From: Arthrobotrys musiformis
Lineage: Eukaryota; Ascomycota; Orbiliomycetes; Orbiliales; Orbiliaceae
Direction: 5' to 3'
DNA: 64,000 bases
Assembly: GCA_036971715.1 (NCBI GenBank)
Contig: JAVHJL010000007.1
Location: forward strand, 3,038,001 to 3,102,000
In this document: piece by piece, positions 55,664 to 64,000 of the stretch
Numbering within the stretch: the first letter of the stretch is position 1
Layout: every line of letters begins with the position of its first letter
The notes under the pieces: model-generated
Told to the model about the DNA's origin: nothing
The model's database searches: none
The model's input: the letters and a program-made list of their open reading frames with translations, nothing else
Made by a program: the position numbers and the translations under genes

Positions 55664-57037
55664 CTATAGCTCGGCACCTTGGAGTATACTGGCTACGGCC
55701 GATTTGCGCCACAGTGCAATAGAGTTATCATCCTCAACTGCATCAAGCAGGTTCTCGCGGCTTGTCATCGGCTCGGACCTCCATTGCGGGCCATTGGCAG
55801 CTCCCTTTACTATTTCTTGATCCATGGTCCTTAATATCTCTCTATACTTTCCCCTCGGCTCGTCCCCTAGCTCTGCGAGGTCTGGTATTGTCCATTGATC
55901 ATATAATCGACCATGTGTATTTGCTGTGGGGTAGCATCCATGGGATTTCAAAAAGAGATAGCAAAGGTAGCAAAGGTACTTGCTCGTCCCGATTGCTCTG
56001 GGGGCCAAGGAATTTCCACAACCAGACGAGTCTCTCTTTCTCAAATCATAGTAGACGACTAGTTGCACCTCAGCATGAACGTGACATGTCTTCGCCCAGT
56101 CCTCATATCCGATATTTGTTGGTATACCAGCATATGGTGGCAAATATTTAAACTCGAGGTGTTGGAGGTAGTACGGGTGTCGTTGGGAAGCACGTATAAG
56201 GGTTTGTGCGACACGGTAGTAGGCTGCTATCTTCTCGATTTGCCTCAATGTCTTAACGGCCGACCGTAGCTGAGGGGTTGGTCCAACTGTTTCCAAACGG
56301 CGGGCATAATCTTGAATTAATTTCGCAGTGCAGAATTCGTAACTCTCTTCGACGAGGGTTTTGATGTAAGCAGCCTCGTCATCAGATCGCGGAGTCAGGG
56401 CTTCGAAACCCTCGTAGAGTTTTGCTAGAGATTCTATATCCCTCTCTACAGCTTTCCGCTGGGATTTTTCCCTTTTCGTGTATAGGAACTGAACGCGATG
56501 GAGAAGATTTCTGAAGTCCTCCCAGAGCGCTTTCTTATGCGTTCGGGAGAGATATATCGGTTTCTCCCACTTTGAAGAACGCAGGCGGCCAAGGATACGG
56601 CGGTGGTGTAACCGTATAATCAATTCAAATAGTTCGTCGCCTTGAGGCTCTCCATCACTTGAAGCATAAGCAGCCAAGGTTCTGCGAATTTGCTCAAGTG
56701 ACTCCTGTAAAGACGCATTGATTGTGTCTATAGCGGCAAAACGAACGATGAGGGACCGCTCCTCTGGGTTCTCTTCGAGGCACACCGCTGCAACACTCTG
56801 GGCCCCTTGTTCCACAGCCACCAGAAATGCAAATGCATCCGCAAGCTTTTGTTCGTCGTCTATTGAGAAGCATCTGGTGCCGTCGGCATCATGGGCTCCG
56901 ACGGGGAGGGGGAAAATCTGTGGGTCTAAAGGAACAGCATTTGTACGCTCTTCGAGGTTGACGAGGTGAGTACGGAATGTATCCTCATCCAAGTCTCGCC
57001 ATATGGACTGACTGGGGCTGGCCGTCCGCGGGTTCAT
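55664..57037 (-). CDS. OTT_1508-like nucleic-acid/nucleotide deaminase
   Basis: Single-exon protein of 457 aa. The C-terminal third carries the zinc-deaminase signature of the fungal OTT_1508-like group: HAE at residues 321-323 (CHVHAEVQLVVYYDL), with the Glu as proton shuttle, and a CYLC pair at 356-359 (GTSKYLCYLCYLFLKSHG), followed by THGRLYDQWTIPDL. His and both Cys are present, so a zinc site can form. The N-terminal 280 residues are helical (RKAVERDIESLAKLYEGFEAL...) and have no other recognised domain. The family derives from the bacterial toxin-type deaminase superfamily; its fungal members are of unknown function, with defence or genome-conflict roles proposed. The neighbours are orphan or decayed genes, which suits a fast-evolving locus. 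Confidence 0.82.
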   Translation of the reverse strand: MNPRTASPSQSIWRDLDEDTFRTHLVNLEERTNAVPLDPQIFPLPVGAHDADGTRCFSIDDEQKLADAFAFLVAVEQGAQSVAAVCLEENPEERSLIVRFAAIDTINASLQESLEQIRRTLAAYASSDGEPQGDELFELIIRLHHRRILGRLRSSKWEKPIYLSRTHKKALWEDFRNLLHRVQFLYTKREKSQRKAVERDIESLAKLYEGFEALTPRSDDEAAYIKTLVEESYEFCTAKLIQDYARRLETVGPTPQLRSAVKTLRQIEKIAAYYRVAQTLIRASQRHPYYLQHLEFKYLPPYAGIPTNIGYEDWAKTCHVHAEVQLVVYYDLRKRDSSGCGNSLAPRAIGTSKYLCYLCYLFLKSHGCYPTANTHGRLYDQWTIPDLAELGDEPRGKYREILRTMDQEIVKGAANGPQWRSEPMTSRENLLDAVEDDNSIALWRKSAVASILQGAEL

Positions 57038-57419
57038 GCGGAGTGTGAGAGAAAGCCTTGAATGAAAGGTCTAGTAGATGTGCATATGTGCATATGTGTT
57101 AACGTTGAAACTTTGAGGAGAATGTTTCCCTTTCCGGTCTTTTACATGCACAACACTCCCAAATCGACTTGCCAGCAACACAGAAGGCTGTGTTTTTTTT
57201 TTATGACAGCATAAGTCCATCCAGATTCTAGCCTTCTCGAATTCTCTACAGCACTCCATAGAGACCACATCAGCCCGGTCGCGGGCAAGAAAGACCAAGT
57301 AGTACCCCAATCATAACTAGTATGCGATTCATTTGAGTCTTCATCACATGAGGACTCGCCCACTGAGAAATAAAGGCCAGAACCGATCCATTTCAGGTAA
57401 GGATGACGAATAGGATGAT
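57038..57419. other. Intergenic region
   Basis: Upstream of the deaminase. Short overlapping frames (57071-57363 minus) may be the frameshifted tail of the decayed gene to the right. Confidence 0.3.
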
Positions 57420-58150
57420 TGTTTCAAAAGCTTGTACAGCCAACTATCTCTACCCCTTTGAATCAAACGACCCAGGTGTTCACCGATACTAGTAGAACTT
57501 GGAGGCAAAACAATGCCAATCCGACCAAAATCTGCGGCCACAATTTCATTTTAAGGGCCAACGAAATATTGGCGATGTGGTCGCCGGCCCAATAGTATTC
57601 GATTACTTGATCATTGGCTGACAAACTGACATCTAGAATGGCGTAGCGGACACCTCCCGGGGCTGTTGGCGCTAACTATAGATAGCTATTTAATAGAATG
57701 TCCCTTAGATATTAATGGCTGCGTTTAATCCGATACACACGGATTTAGATAGTACTATTTATATGCTTATGCTTTCGCAACCTGGTGGTGTGGATATGGG
57801 AGAAACGCTTACATTCAATTTGTAGGTCTCGACGTTAAAATACCGGAATGTACTTCGACTTTTCCTCATGATTGATTTGATATATTCTATGTCTAGATTT
57901 TTGTTCTGCCTGCAACGAAGATTCCTAGTTCTGTAACTTTGCCAAAATGGTTTCGGGTAAACGAGGTATATGGGGATGACTTGATTTGCTTCAGTACTAT
58001 AGTTTGCATCGCCGGCTGGCTGGCTGGCGGTACGGCAGGAGTTATTCCGGCTGTACCCGACGAATTGGTGGCTGCTGCCATGCCGAACTTGCTTTTGCAA
58101 AAAAAGAGTAAAATCTTGCAGTTAGAAAACAGAAAAGTGCGAGGCGTCAA
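57420..58150 (-). pseudogene. Damaged paralogue of the 40-kb membrane-protein gene
   Basis: A frame ending at 57813 reads KPFWQSYRTRNLRCRQNKNLD...STFRYFNVETYKLN and then a GTAAGC donor. It parallels exon 1 of the gene at 40252-40548 (FWDPDVKRTNLRL...FKFYTIVKIKVE, GTAAGT). After an intron-sized gap, about 57640-57530 reads VIEYYWAGDHIANISLALKMKLWPQILVGLALF, parallel to VINYYWQRQHIWLIVVHLELKKWIKYLVLSLVI in exon 2 of that gene. The obvious acceptors do not match the donor phase, the start Met is unclear, and the frame stops early after the TM segment. So it is probably a decayed copy, though an unusual exon structure cannot be excluded. The bounds are approximate. Confidence 0.5.
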
Positions 58151-58636
58151 TTTAGTGGTGTTCGAACGATACTGGGCCTAAAGTTTTCTACAAAATCCGA
58201 GTAAGTGTTCTCGGAACATAGAGTTATAGAGCAGATCAGATATCGCATTTACTGCACAATATTATTATTAACGCGCAAATCCAGTTTCGCTTTTGTTGAT
58301 GGTCTGGTTCGAGACAAGATATTCCATAATATCTAAAAATAAACTTATAGGTACGTTGATCAACTCCGGCCAATTTATAAATTATGCATAGCCGTGAGTT
58401 CGTGAGTCAATGTAGATGGGACCATAACGCTCAACAGGCCCATTCAAACTTCCAACAACGATCCAGACAAATCAACTAAAAAATTAAATTTCGAAGTTGT
58501 TTTTTTTGAGCCTCTAATAGTCTCATCCCTAGTCTAACGCGGCGCAGATTGTTGAGTAGGTGCACTGCTATCTTTCTTGTGTAGTGTAGGGTGGGAAACC
58601 AGAGGGACATACGTATCACCAAATATATGATATATG

Positions 58637-59344
58637 CTAATTTATATATATTTCACTTCGAAATTTGCATGTGGGTGTTGATCCTTGTGTCCTTCTGGGT
58701 GAAAAAAACGGAGGGAAAAGGCCCTCTTGTCCGGATACCAAGCGTCGGAGACGATCGCCACCAACGTATAGCGCGGCTTTATGAGACATGCTACTAGGAT
58801 ATACAGCGGCACAATAAACCGCTCCTCTAAGTATCCTGGTCGGCATATCATCTTCGTTAATTAAATACAATCGCCCAACGTCAATACCAGTAACGGAATT
58901 AAGCGGGAGTGTCCACACCACGACTACCATAACGATAAACTTGTAAGTACTTCGAACTTTACTACAGCTTTGATCAAGAAACTTACTTCCAGCTAGTTGA
59001 CGTATTCGCAGCTCTCGGATAAGATCTCCAGGGTCTTCCAGGTCGAAGTGAAGGAAGCTCCAAAACTTGCGAAACTGCCGACCTCGTTTCCTATGCTTGA
59101 GAAGACCTCCTATAGGGACCCAGTCAGTCCCTACCACCCCTAGTTCGCCTAGACGATAGGGACCCCAGTGCGACTGCCCCATCGTCTGCAGTTTCAAGCC
59201 TCGAGCGCAGTCTTCGATACACCTGGATTTAGAAACCAACTGTAGACAGTGTATTCCCTTCGCGGGGGGGTCTCGGTAGAAATGAAAAGGTGGTATCCTA
59301 GTCTGTGGGAAGAGCCTGATCCCAGAATATTGGTCAGCGATAAG
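58637..59344 (-). CDS. Orphan protein, partial gene model
   Basis: No family recognised. The frame is open from a good acceptor (polypyrimidine, CACAAG at 59345, with an ACTAAAC branch) through IADQYSGIRLFPQTRIPPFHFYRD, CIEDCARGLKL, WGPYRLGELGVVGTDWVPIGGLL and FLHFDLEDPGDLIRELRIRQLAG. It continues to 58637, including a hydrophobic FIVMVVVVWTL. A possible 47-base intron at 58986-58940 would change the frame, so the 3' part is uncertain. Upstream exons were not found. The composition looks coding, but the model is incomplete and it may be decayed. Confidence 0.4.
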   Translation of the reverse strand, partial: LIADQYSGIRLFPQTRIPPFHFYRDPPAKGIHCLQLVSKSRCIEDCARGLKLQTMGQSHWGPYRLGELGVVGTDWVPIGGLLKHRKRGRQFRKFWSFLHFDLEDPGDLIRELRIRQLAGSKFLDQSCSKVRSTYKFIVMVVVVWTLPLNSVTGIDVGRLYLINEDDMPTRILRGAVYCAAVYPSSMSHKAALYVGGDRLRRLVSGQEGLFPPFFSPRRTQGSTPTCKFRSEIYIN

Positions 59345-60369
59345 CTTGTGAGAGAAATAAAGCGGGTTTAGTCATCAGAAGTTTATAATTTAAGCTTCCA
59401 AGATAGGTATATTGAATAAGCCTGGCTACGAAACCAACGTAAGCGGGGAGCCGGAGGTTTAGCAAACTGCCAACTTACTCCCCTAAGAAGATAAATATAA
59501 ATCATGATATCATCGCATAAATTGAGAGTTACCGTTAGTGCTCTCAGTATATTGTGATGACGTTCATTTTAAATCTTGCGGAGCTACTGGCTTAATTGCC
59601 AAACCCAGCGGAAACCTCCAGCGTAAATCTATCATTCACTTTTGTAGTAGTAGTGGTAGTTGTATCTTTGAGGTATTACACCGGATTGTCGGACGTGAGC
59701 AAAGATACTGGGGGGATGGATACGGTATGTTTGTCTATCCAGTCCGCAATATATTAATATGGGGCATACAATATTAATGCGACTATTTCCGATTATACTA
59801 ATTGATATTTTCTCAAAGAATCGCATGATAAAGCCGCGGGAGCCAGAGCGGCCAATCACCAGTACTGCAGTTACGACCTACAAAAGCTTCCTGAGTTGAT
59901 CCTTACTCTAGACTAGTACATTCTCATTTTGCTACCTTTGGACTTTGTTTTGGATTGCGCTTCTCGAAATGGGCACGGCACATATCAGCCGGTCGCTCCA
60001 TGTGATCACGTGAAAAGTCTGCAGTCATTGAAGGGGTATATATATAGTGAGACTTTGGAACCGAGAAAACAGCTAGCTTCGTGATAAACATTTATTGAGG
60101 AGACCAAAAAAGATTTGGGACGAAAATTCCCGCCCTATAGTCATGCATATGGATACCATGGCCTAGTCATGGGCTAACAACTGAAAGATCACAAACAGAA
60201 TTGCGAAATCGAAAGTCGAGCTCGTATCCTAGCATTACATCAATGCGATATCATTTAGCAATTGGGCAATGAAATATGCAAGATCAAATAGGTACTAGAT
60301 AGCAATAGAAGAGTCGGGGCTTCACTAGGGAGAAACTTGAAAAAACCATATATAAATAAAGAGAGAAGA
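59345..60369. other. Intergenic region
   Basis: AT-rich, with possible 5' exons of the orphan gene near 59400-59480 that I could not define. No other gene supported. Confidence 0.3.
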
Positions 60370-61293
60370 TTAAGGAACAGGAGTACCCCCGGCACCCGGA
60401 TGCTTTGTGCCATTGATATTATCGATAGCAAGACTGTCAATAATACCGCCAGCCGCGAGCAAACGATCAAACTGCTGAGGAAGGCCGACCGGTAGCTCAA
60501 TTTTGACATTTCCGATCCTAAATTCAACTGAAAGGAGATCCGTCCAGCGGTCGGAAAATCGATACCGCTTCATATCAGTCGACCGAAAGGTTGTAGGATC
60601 CGAGATAGATAGTAATGCATTTGCGGTAAACGTGACGGTGGCCGAAATTGTGGTCTTTTGGTTCGACCCGGGAGCCGAGTATTTGGTCCCGATGAGGGTA
60701 ATGTCGCAACTTGCAGGCGCAATGATTTGCGTAAGGGGATCGGTTGAAAGGGGCGGTGGCAGTGGGGTTCCTTGGGTTATAGCGGGCACGAATATACAGG
60801 CTAGACAAATAGTGCCTAAATCGAAGCTTCGAAAGAGGGGTTGCCCGTCAGGGCCCAAGGCGATTTTAATTCCAACGAGTCTCCCTCGGTCTGTGGCATT
60901 GTCCTGAACAGCCGGGGAGATACGCGAAATATAGTGACTTGGCGAGCATGGCCGGAGCAATGATGTCTTCAAAGAGGTTACTGGGACATTATTCCCAGGA
61001 GGCAAAGGTTGCGCCTCAATGACGGTAAAGTCCGAGAGATCAAATTGTTGGACCGGGTCCTGTAACCGCCCGGTCGCTTGGCCGGTTTGAAATTGAGGGC
61101 CCTCAAACTAAATGATTTAACAATTTGAAACCCCCATTAGCCCTCTATAAGCTACAGTGATCGATAACCTACATCTTATAGAATGGGGACTCAGTAAATT
61201 TAAACTAACCGTCAATTGGAAGGGCTGGTCCTGACAAGCAGCCTGGCCAACCAAAAAAATGACCAAGCAACTAAATACTTGCTTGAAAAACAT
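60370..61293 (-). CDS. Secreted orphan protein (273 aa)
   Basis: Two exons, 61293-61210 and 61107-60370, join in phase. Signal peptide MFFKQVFSCLVIFLVGQAACQ; the intron follows soon after it. The mature protein is rich in Pro, Thr and beta-strand-like segments (LVGIKIALGPDGQPLFRSF, TTISATVTFTANALLSI, IGNVKIELPVG) and has few Cys (RPC, ICLAC, ASC). No TM or GPI signal. A two-domain extracellular beta protein is plausible. Homologous in style to fungal secreted proteins of unknown function; no enzyme motif seen. Confidence 0.6.
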
Positions 61294-62328
61294 TTTGTTT
61301 TTGCAATTTGAGGATCCGGACTTCAATAGCTTCAAAAGTAGCGAGACTATATATTGAGACCTAGCTATAGAAGCCGTGCGGGGCTTAAATTTAAACCGGT
61401 GGCTAAATCAGGCAACGTAAATCGACGAAGTTGTTTCCGCGGTTATCTATGAACTAGCTCTGGCCGAAGGCACCTGGGGGGTACTGAGCCGATCAAATAC
61501 GAGGTCCTTTAGGTGCTTATATTTCATCATAAGGCTTCGAAATACATATTTCATTTTATAGTTTGACAATTCATACAATCACGCGGGCAGCATTAAAATT
61601 ACAGAGACCCTGAAACAATGTGCACCGCGTACGAATGATCTAGACCCGATAGTTGGTCACAAACAAGACGCACAAACTAGGCAATTAATTGGATACCATA
61701 CGGACCTCGAGCGACTAGGTTCAAGTTCTGGCCGATACAACATATGCATGCACATGTTGGAATTCGCCGTTACACATGCACACACGCATACATAATGTTA
61801 AGCGGATTAGTGTGCGCCTGGACTCGATGCTAGATGTGTGTGTAGCGCTGCAGCCGGTGGCAGTGCTAAAGAACTGATTTAATGACTTGTACCACCACAT
61901 TAACCTTTGAGGTTTATCCATAGCTAGATATCTGGGGACGGAAGGATGATCAGGACAAGGAACATTGTATTGCAGGCCCGCCCTAGGCTGCAGCCCTACA
62001 GCAGCTGGCAAACCACCCTAAGGATTTTGCTATCCAGGAGGTCTCGAGGCCTAGATTTAAGATCCTCAAAAATAAATCCAACATGCATTTTACATATCCG
62101 GATCCTTACCCGGCCCATATACGCCCTTACCCAGGCAGGCCCTTTCACTTGGATCAAATGAATACGAAGGGGTTTCGGAATAGTATTCTGGCCATGAATT
62201 TATGCTCATTTGTGTGAGAATGCTATATACATGGAATCCTTGAAGTCTCGAGTTCCATCCTCATGCCAGCATTATGAAATTATTTTAATAGACGCTAGGG
62301 CCTTTCCTAAGAAAAAAAATCTAACTTT
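61294..62328. other. Intergenic region
   Basis: Promoter of the secreted orphan and 3' region of the uL1 gene. Short ACACATGCA repeats near 61740-61795. No gene supported. Confidence 0.4.
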
Positions 62329-63153
62329 CTAGTAGAGGCGCTTTGGAGGAGACATGGAAGCCTTGATAGTCAAGCTTCCAACGTTCTGCCAGCCCTTCTT
62401 CAACAAAGAGACAAGGTAGTTGATGGCCAACATGATGTTACCAATCAGCTGGTCCTCAGTCATACCGACGTTTCCGACGGCGACACCCAAGCAAAGAACC
62501 TTCTTCAACTGGAACTTGATTGTAGACTTGACATCCGTCAATTTACCCGTGAGATCCTCATTATGCGAAATCGGGGTTGGGAATTTGCCAGCTAATCACA
62601 CACACCAAGTTAGATTCATTTACGACTCAATTTTCTTTTAACTTTCGGGGAAGAATAGGAACGTACCCTTGGACAAACCAGGTCCCAAGAGACGTGGAAT
62701 TTGCTTGATCAAGTTCTCGGAAGCGATGAAAGCATCGTACTTCCTGGCGAGCTTCTTGATCAACTTCTTGTTCTTGTTGAGCTTCTTCAAGTCGTCAACA
62801 GACATGGAGTCAACACCAACGTGCTTAGCACGATCGATATCGTGCTGGTCACCAAGGATGCAGACGCTCATGTTTGGGCGAGGAACCTGGGGAAGCTTGA
62901 CGGTTCCGGAGAAACGCTTGTCACGCTGGGGGTCATAGTTCTTCAAGCCGATCTGGAGTTCGACGGTTTCCAAGAAGTTACGCTTCTTGGTTTCGAGACT
63001 GTAAGCAAGGAGTTCCTTGACGTGTCCACGCACTCCGGCTGTAGATATCGCGAAATGACCCTGTTAGCCTCATGATTCTGCTTCCACCATCGCAAGCTCC
63101 ATCCCGGCAGCAACAGGAGACCGTGAGAACGCACCGACTGAGATTTTCGACAT
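62329..63153 (-). CDS. RPL1: 60S ribosomal protein L10a (uL1)
   Basis: Large-subunit protein of the L1 stalk, which controls release of E-site tRNA. Three exons, 63153-63135, 63038-62667 and 62591-62329, join in phase to 217 aa, exactly the family length. Seen: MSKISV|AGVRGHVKELL, KKRNFLETVELQIGLKNYDPQRDKRFSGTVKLP, RPNMSVCILGDQHDIDRAKHVGV, the RLLGPGLSKAGKFPTP core and the ending SMSPPKRLY. The 19-base first exon directly after the ATG is typical for fungal ribosomal protein genes. The middle donor is GTACGT at 62666; reading past it gives a false C-terminus. Confidence 0.97.
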
Positions 63154-64000
63154 TTTGAATGCGGCAGTCTTCCAGACGAATTATCGTAACCTTTCGTTTG
63201 GTGAGGATTTAGCGAGGAGAGACAAAGATGATCGTGATGTCGTGATATATGGTGGTTGTTGCTATCTTCAAATCGAATTCGAGATCAATTTTTTTTTTCC
63301 CGTTGGACCAGAACAAACAGGACAAACTAGCCCGATGTGGCTTAGCGCGGGGTTTAGGGCTAAAACCAAAATACAACAGGTCCAACACAGAAAGAACTAG
63401 CGAGACCAGGCAACACAACTCAAGAGCCATCCTTTGACCAAAAACGGACTGCTGCAACACATCCGAAAAAGGGGTTGGTTTGCTGCACGGGCATGGTGTC
63501 GACGGGACGGCAATAAAGGTTAGCCTCGAATCCAAGCCTCGAATCCAGGCACTGATAGAGGAATCCAGCCGGTGACATGGAAGACTCAGAGCAGCCTCGT
63601 TTCAAGAACCTCCCATCCCTATATTGCTTTCCGGATATATGCACGCAATTGTCGGCATCGAGACATGAAGCTCAAGGCTCATATATTACACCCGTCGAAG
63701 CCAGGGCAGGCCTAGCTCCCGTGGCGCCCAGCTTCAGGCACGATTTCACAAGGCTGCTCGAATCCAGTCTAAATTTCACGACCAAGGCTTCAATTTCCCA
63801 GTAACTATTTATAACATGGTATGCCGTCCCTTGGTGATTGGTTCCTACAACCGCCGAAATTTTACAAATTCCAACTTCGCATTCAACTTTTTGAACTGGT
63901 CACCTGGCCGCTGGTGAGGTGTCTGATATAGCGCCGGCGCGGGCTCGGCATCTGAGCTTGCACGATTATATTACCAGAACTCTGTATAAATCTTTATCGC
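63154..64000. other. Promoter of uL1 and right edge
   Basis: Upstream of the uL1 start: T-rich and A-rich tracts (63290-63300). A small direct repeat of a CCTCGAATCCA word lies at 63522-63547. No coding region could be supported to the end of the window. Confidence 0.4.

Noticed and set aside
62638..62666. C-terminal extension (TFLFFPES) of uL1 read without splicing
   Set aside because: A GTACGT donor at 62666 and the conserved AGKFPTP continuation in the next exon show this is intron.
1..64000. tRNA genes, transposase or reverse-transcriptase coding sequence, secondary-metabolite core enzymes
   Set aside because: Looked for by eye on both strands; no A/B-box tRNA structure, integrase, RT, PKS or NRPS motif was found.

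Overview
The window is nuclear DNA of a filamentous ascomycete (Pezizomycotina type). The evidence is many short introns (about 40-140 bases) with GTAAGT-like donors, CTAAC-like branch points and YAG acceptors; monocistronic genes on both strands; fungus-specific families (DUF3433 membrane protein, fungal F-box proteins, LLPGEIRNEIY-type proteins, LysM and tyrosinase domains); and a spliced fungal uL1 and eEF1B. I cannot name the species. The expansion of F-box genes and of secreted or orphan proteins suits an accessory-rich region. I saw no tRNA, rRNA, CRISPR array or recognisable transposon.

Layout. 0.4-3.3 kb (-): a 13-exon amino-acid permease that looks frameshifted until its micro-exons are recognised. 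4.8-8.0 kb (+): an orphan multi-exon protein with a beta-propeller-like C-terminus. 9.2-12.9 kb (+): a large DUF3433 membrane protein, convergent with a methyltransferase (-). 14.4-17.3 kb (+): two consecutive F-box-type genes. 17.7-19.0 kb (-): a secreted GDSL/SGNH esterase. 20.6-21.8 kb: a small secreted Cys protein divergent from the ER membrane complex subunit EMC5. 22.2-25.3 kb: translation factor eEF1B-beta (-) and the cyclic phosphodiesterase CPD1 (+), divergent. 25.3-30.4 kb: gene-poor, CT-rich DNA with a 54-base minisatellite and a proline-rich gene that starts inside it.

30.4-33.3 kb (+): a Gle1-like mRNA-export factor. 33.9-37.6 kb: an F-box gene (+) and a LLPGEIRNEIY gene (-), convergent. 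38.9-40.5 kb (-): an aminoglycoside-phosphotransferase-like gene broken by one stop, and a two-exon membrane protein. 41.8-43.1 kb (+): a secreted protein resembling the acetoacetate-decarboxylase fold. 44.4-48.4 kb (-): a ten-exon LysM-tyrosinase fusion. 49.8-54.4 kb (-): two more F-box genes. 55.3-59.3 kb (-): a small spliced ORF, an OTT_1508-like deaminase, a decayed paralogue of the 40-kb membrane gene and an orphan ORF. 60.4-61.3 kb (-): a secreted orphan. 62.3-63.2 kb (-): ribosomal protein uL1 (L10a).

Housekeeping genes (EMC5, eEF1B, CPD1, Gle1-like, uL1, methyltransferase) are interspersed with a lineage-variable layer: six F-box or F-box-like genes, secreted proteins, the deaminase and the LysM-tyrosinase. 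The genes do not form one pathway. The most striking single gene is the LysM-tyrosinase, which would join chitin binding to phenol oxidation in one secreted polypeptide.
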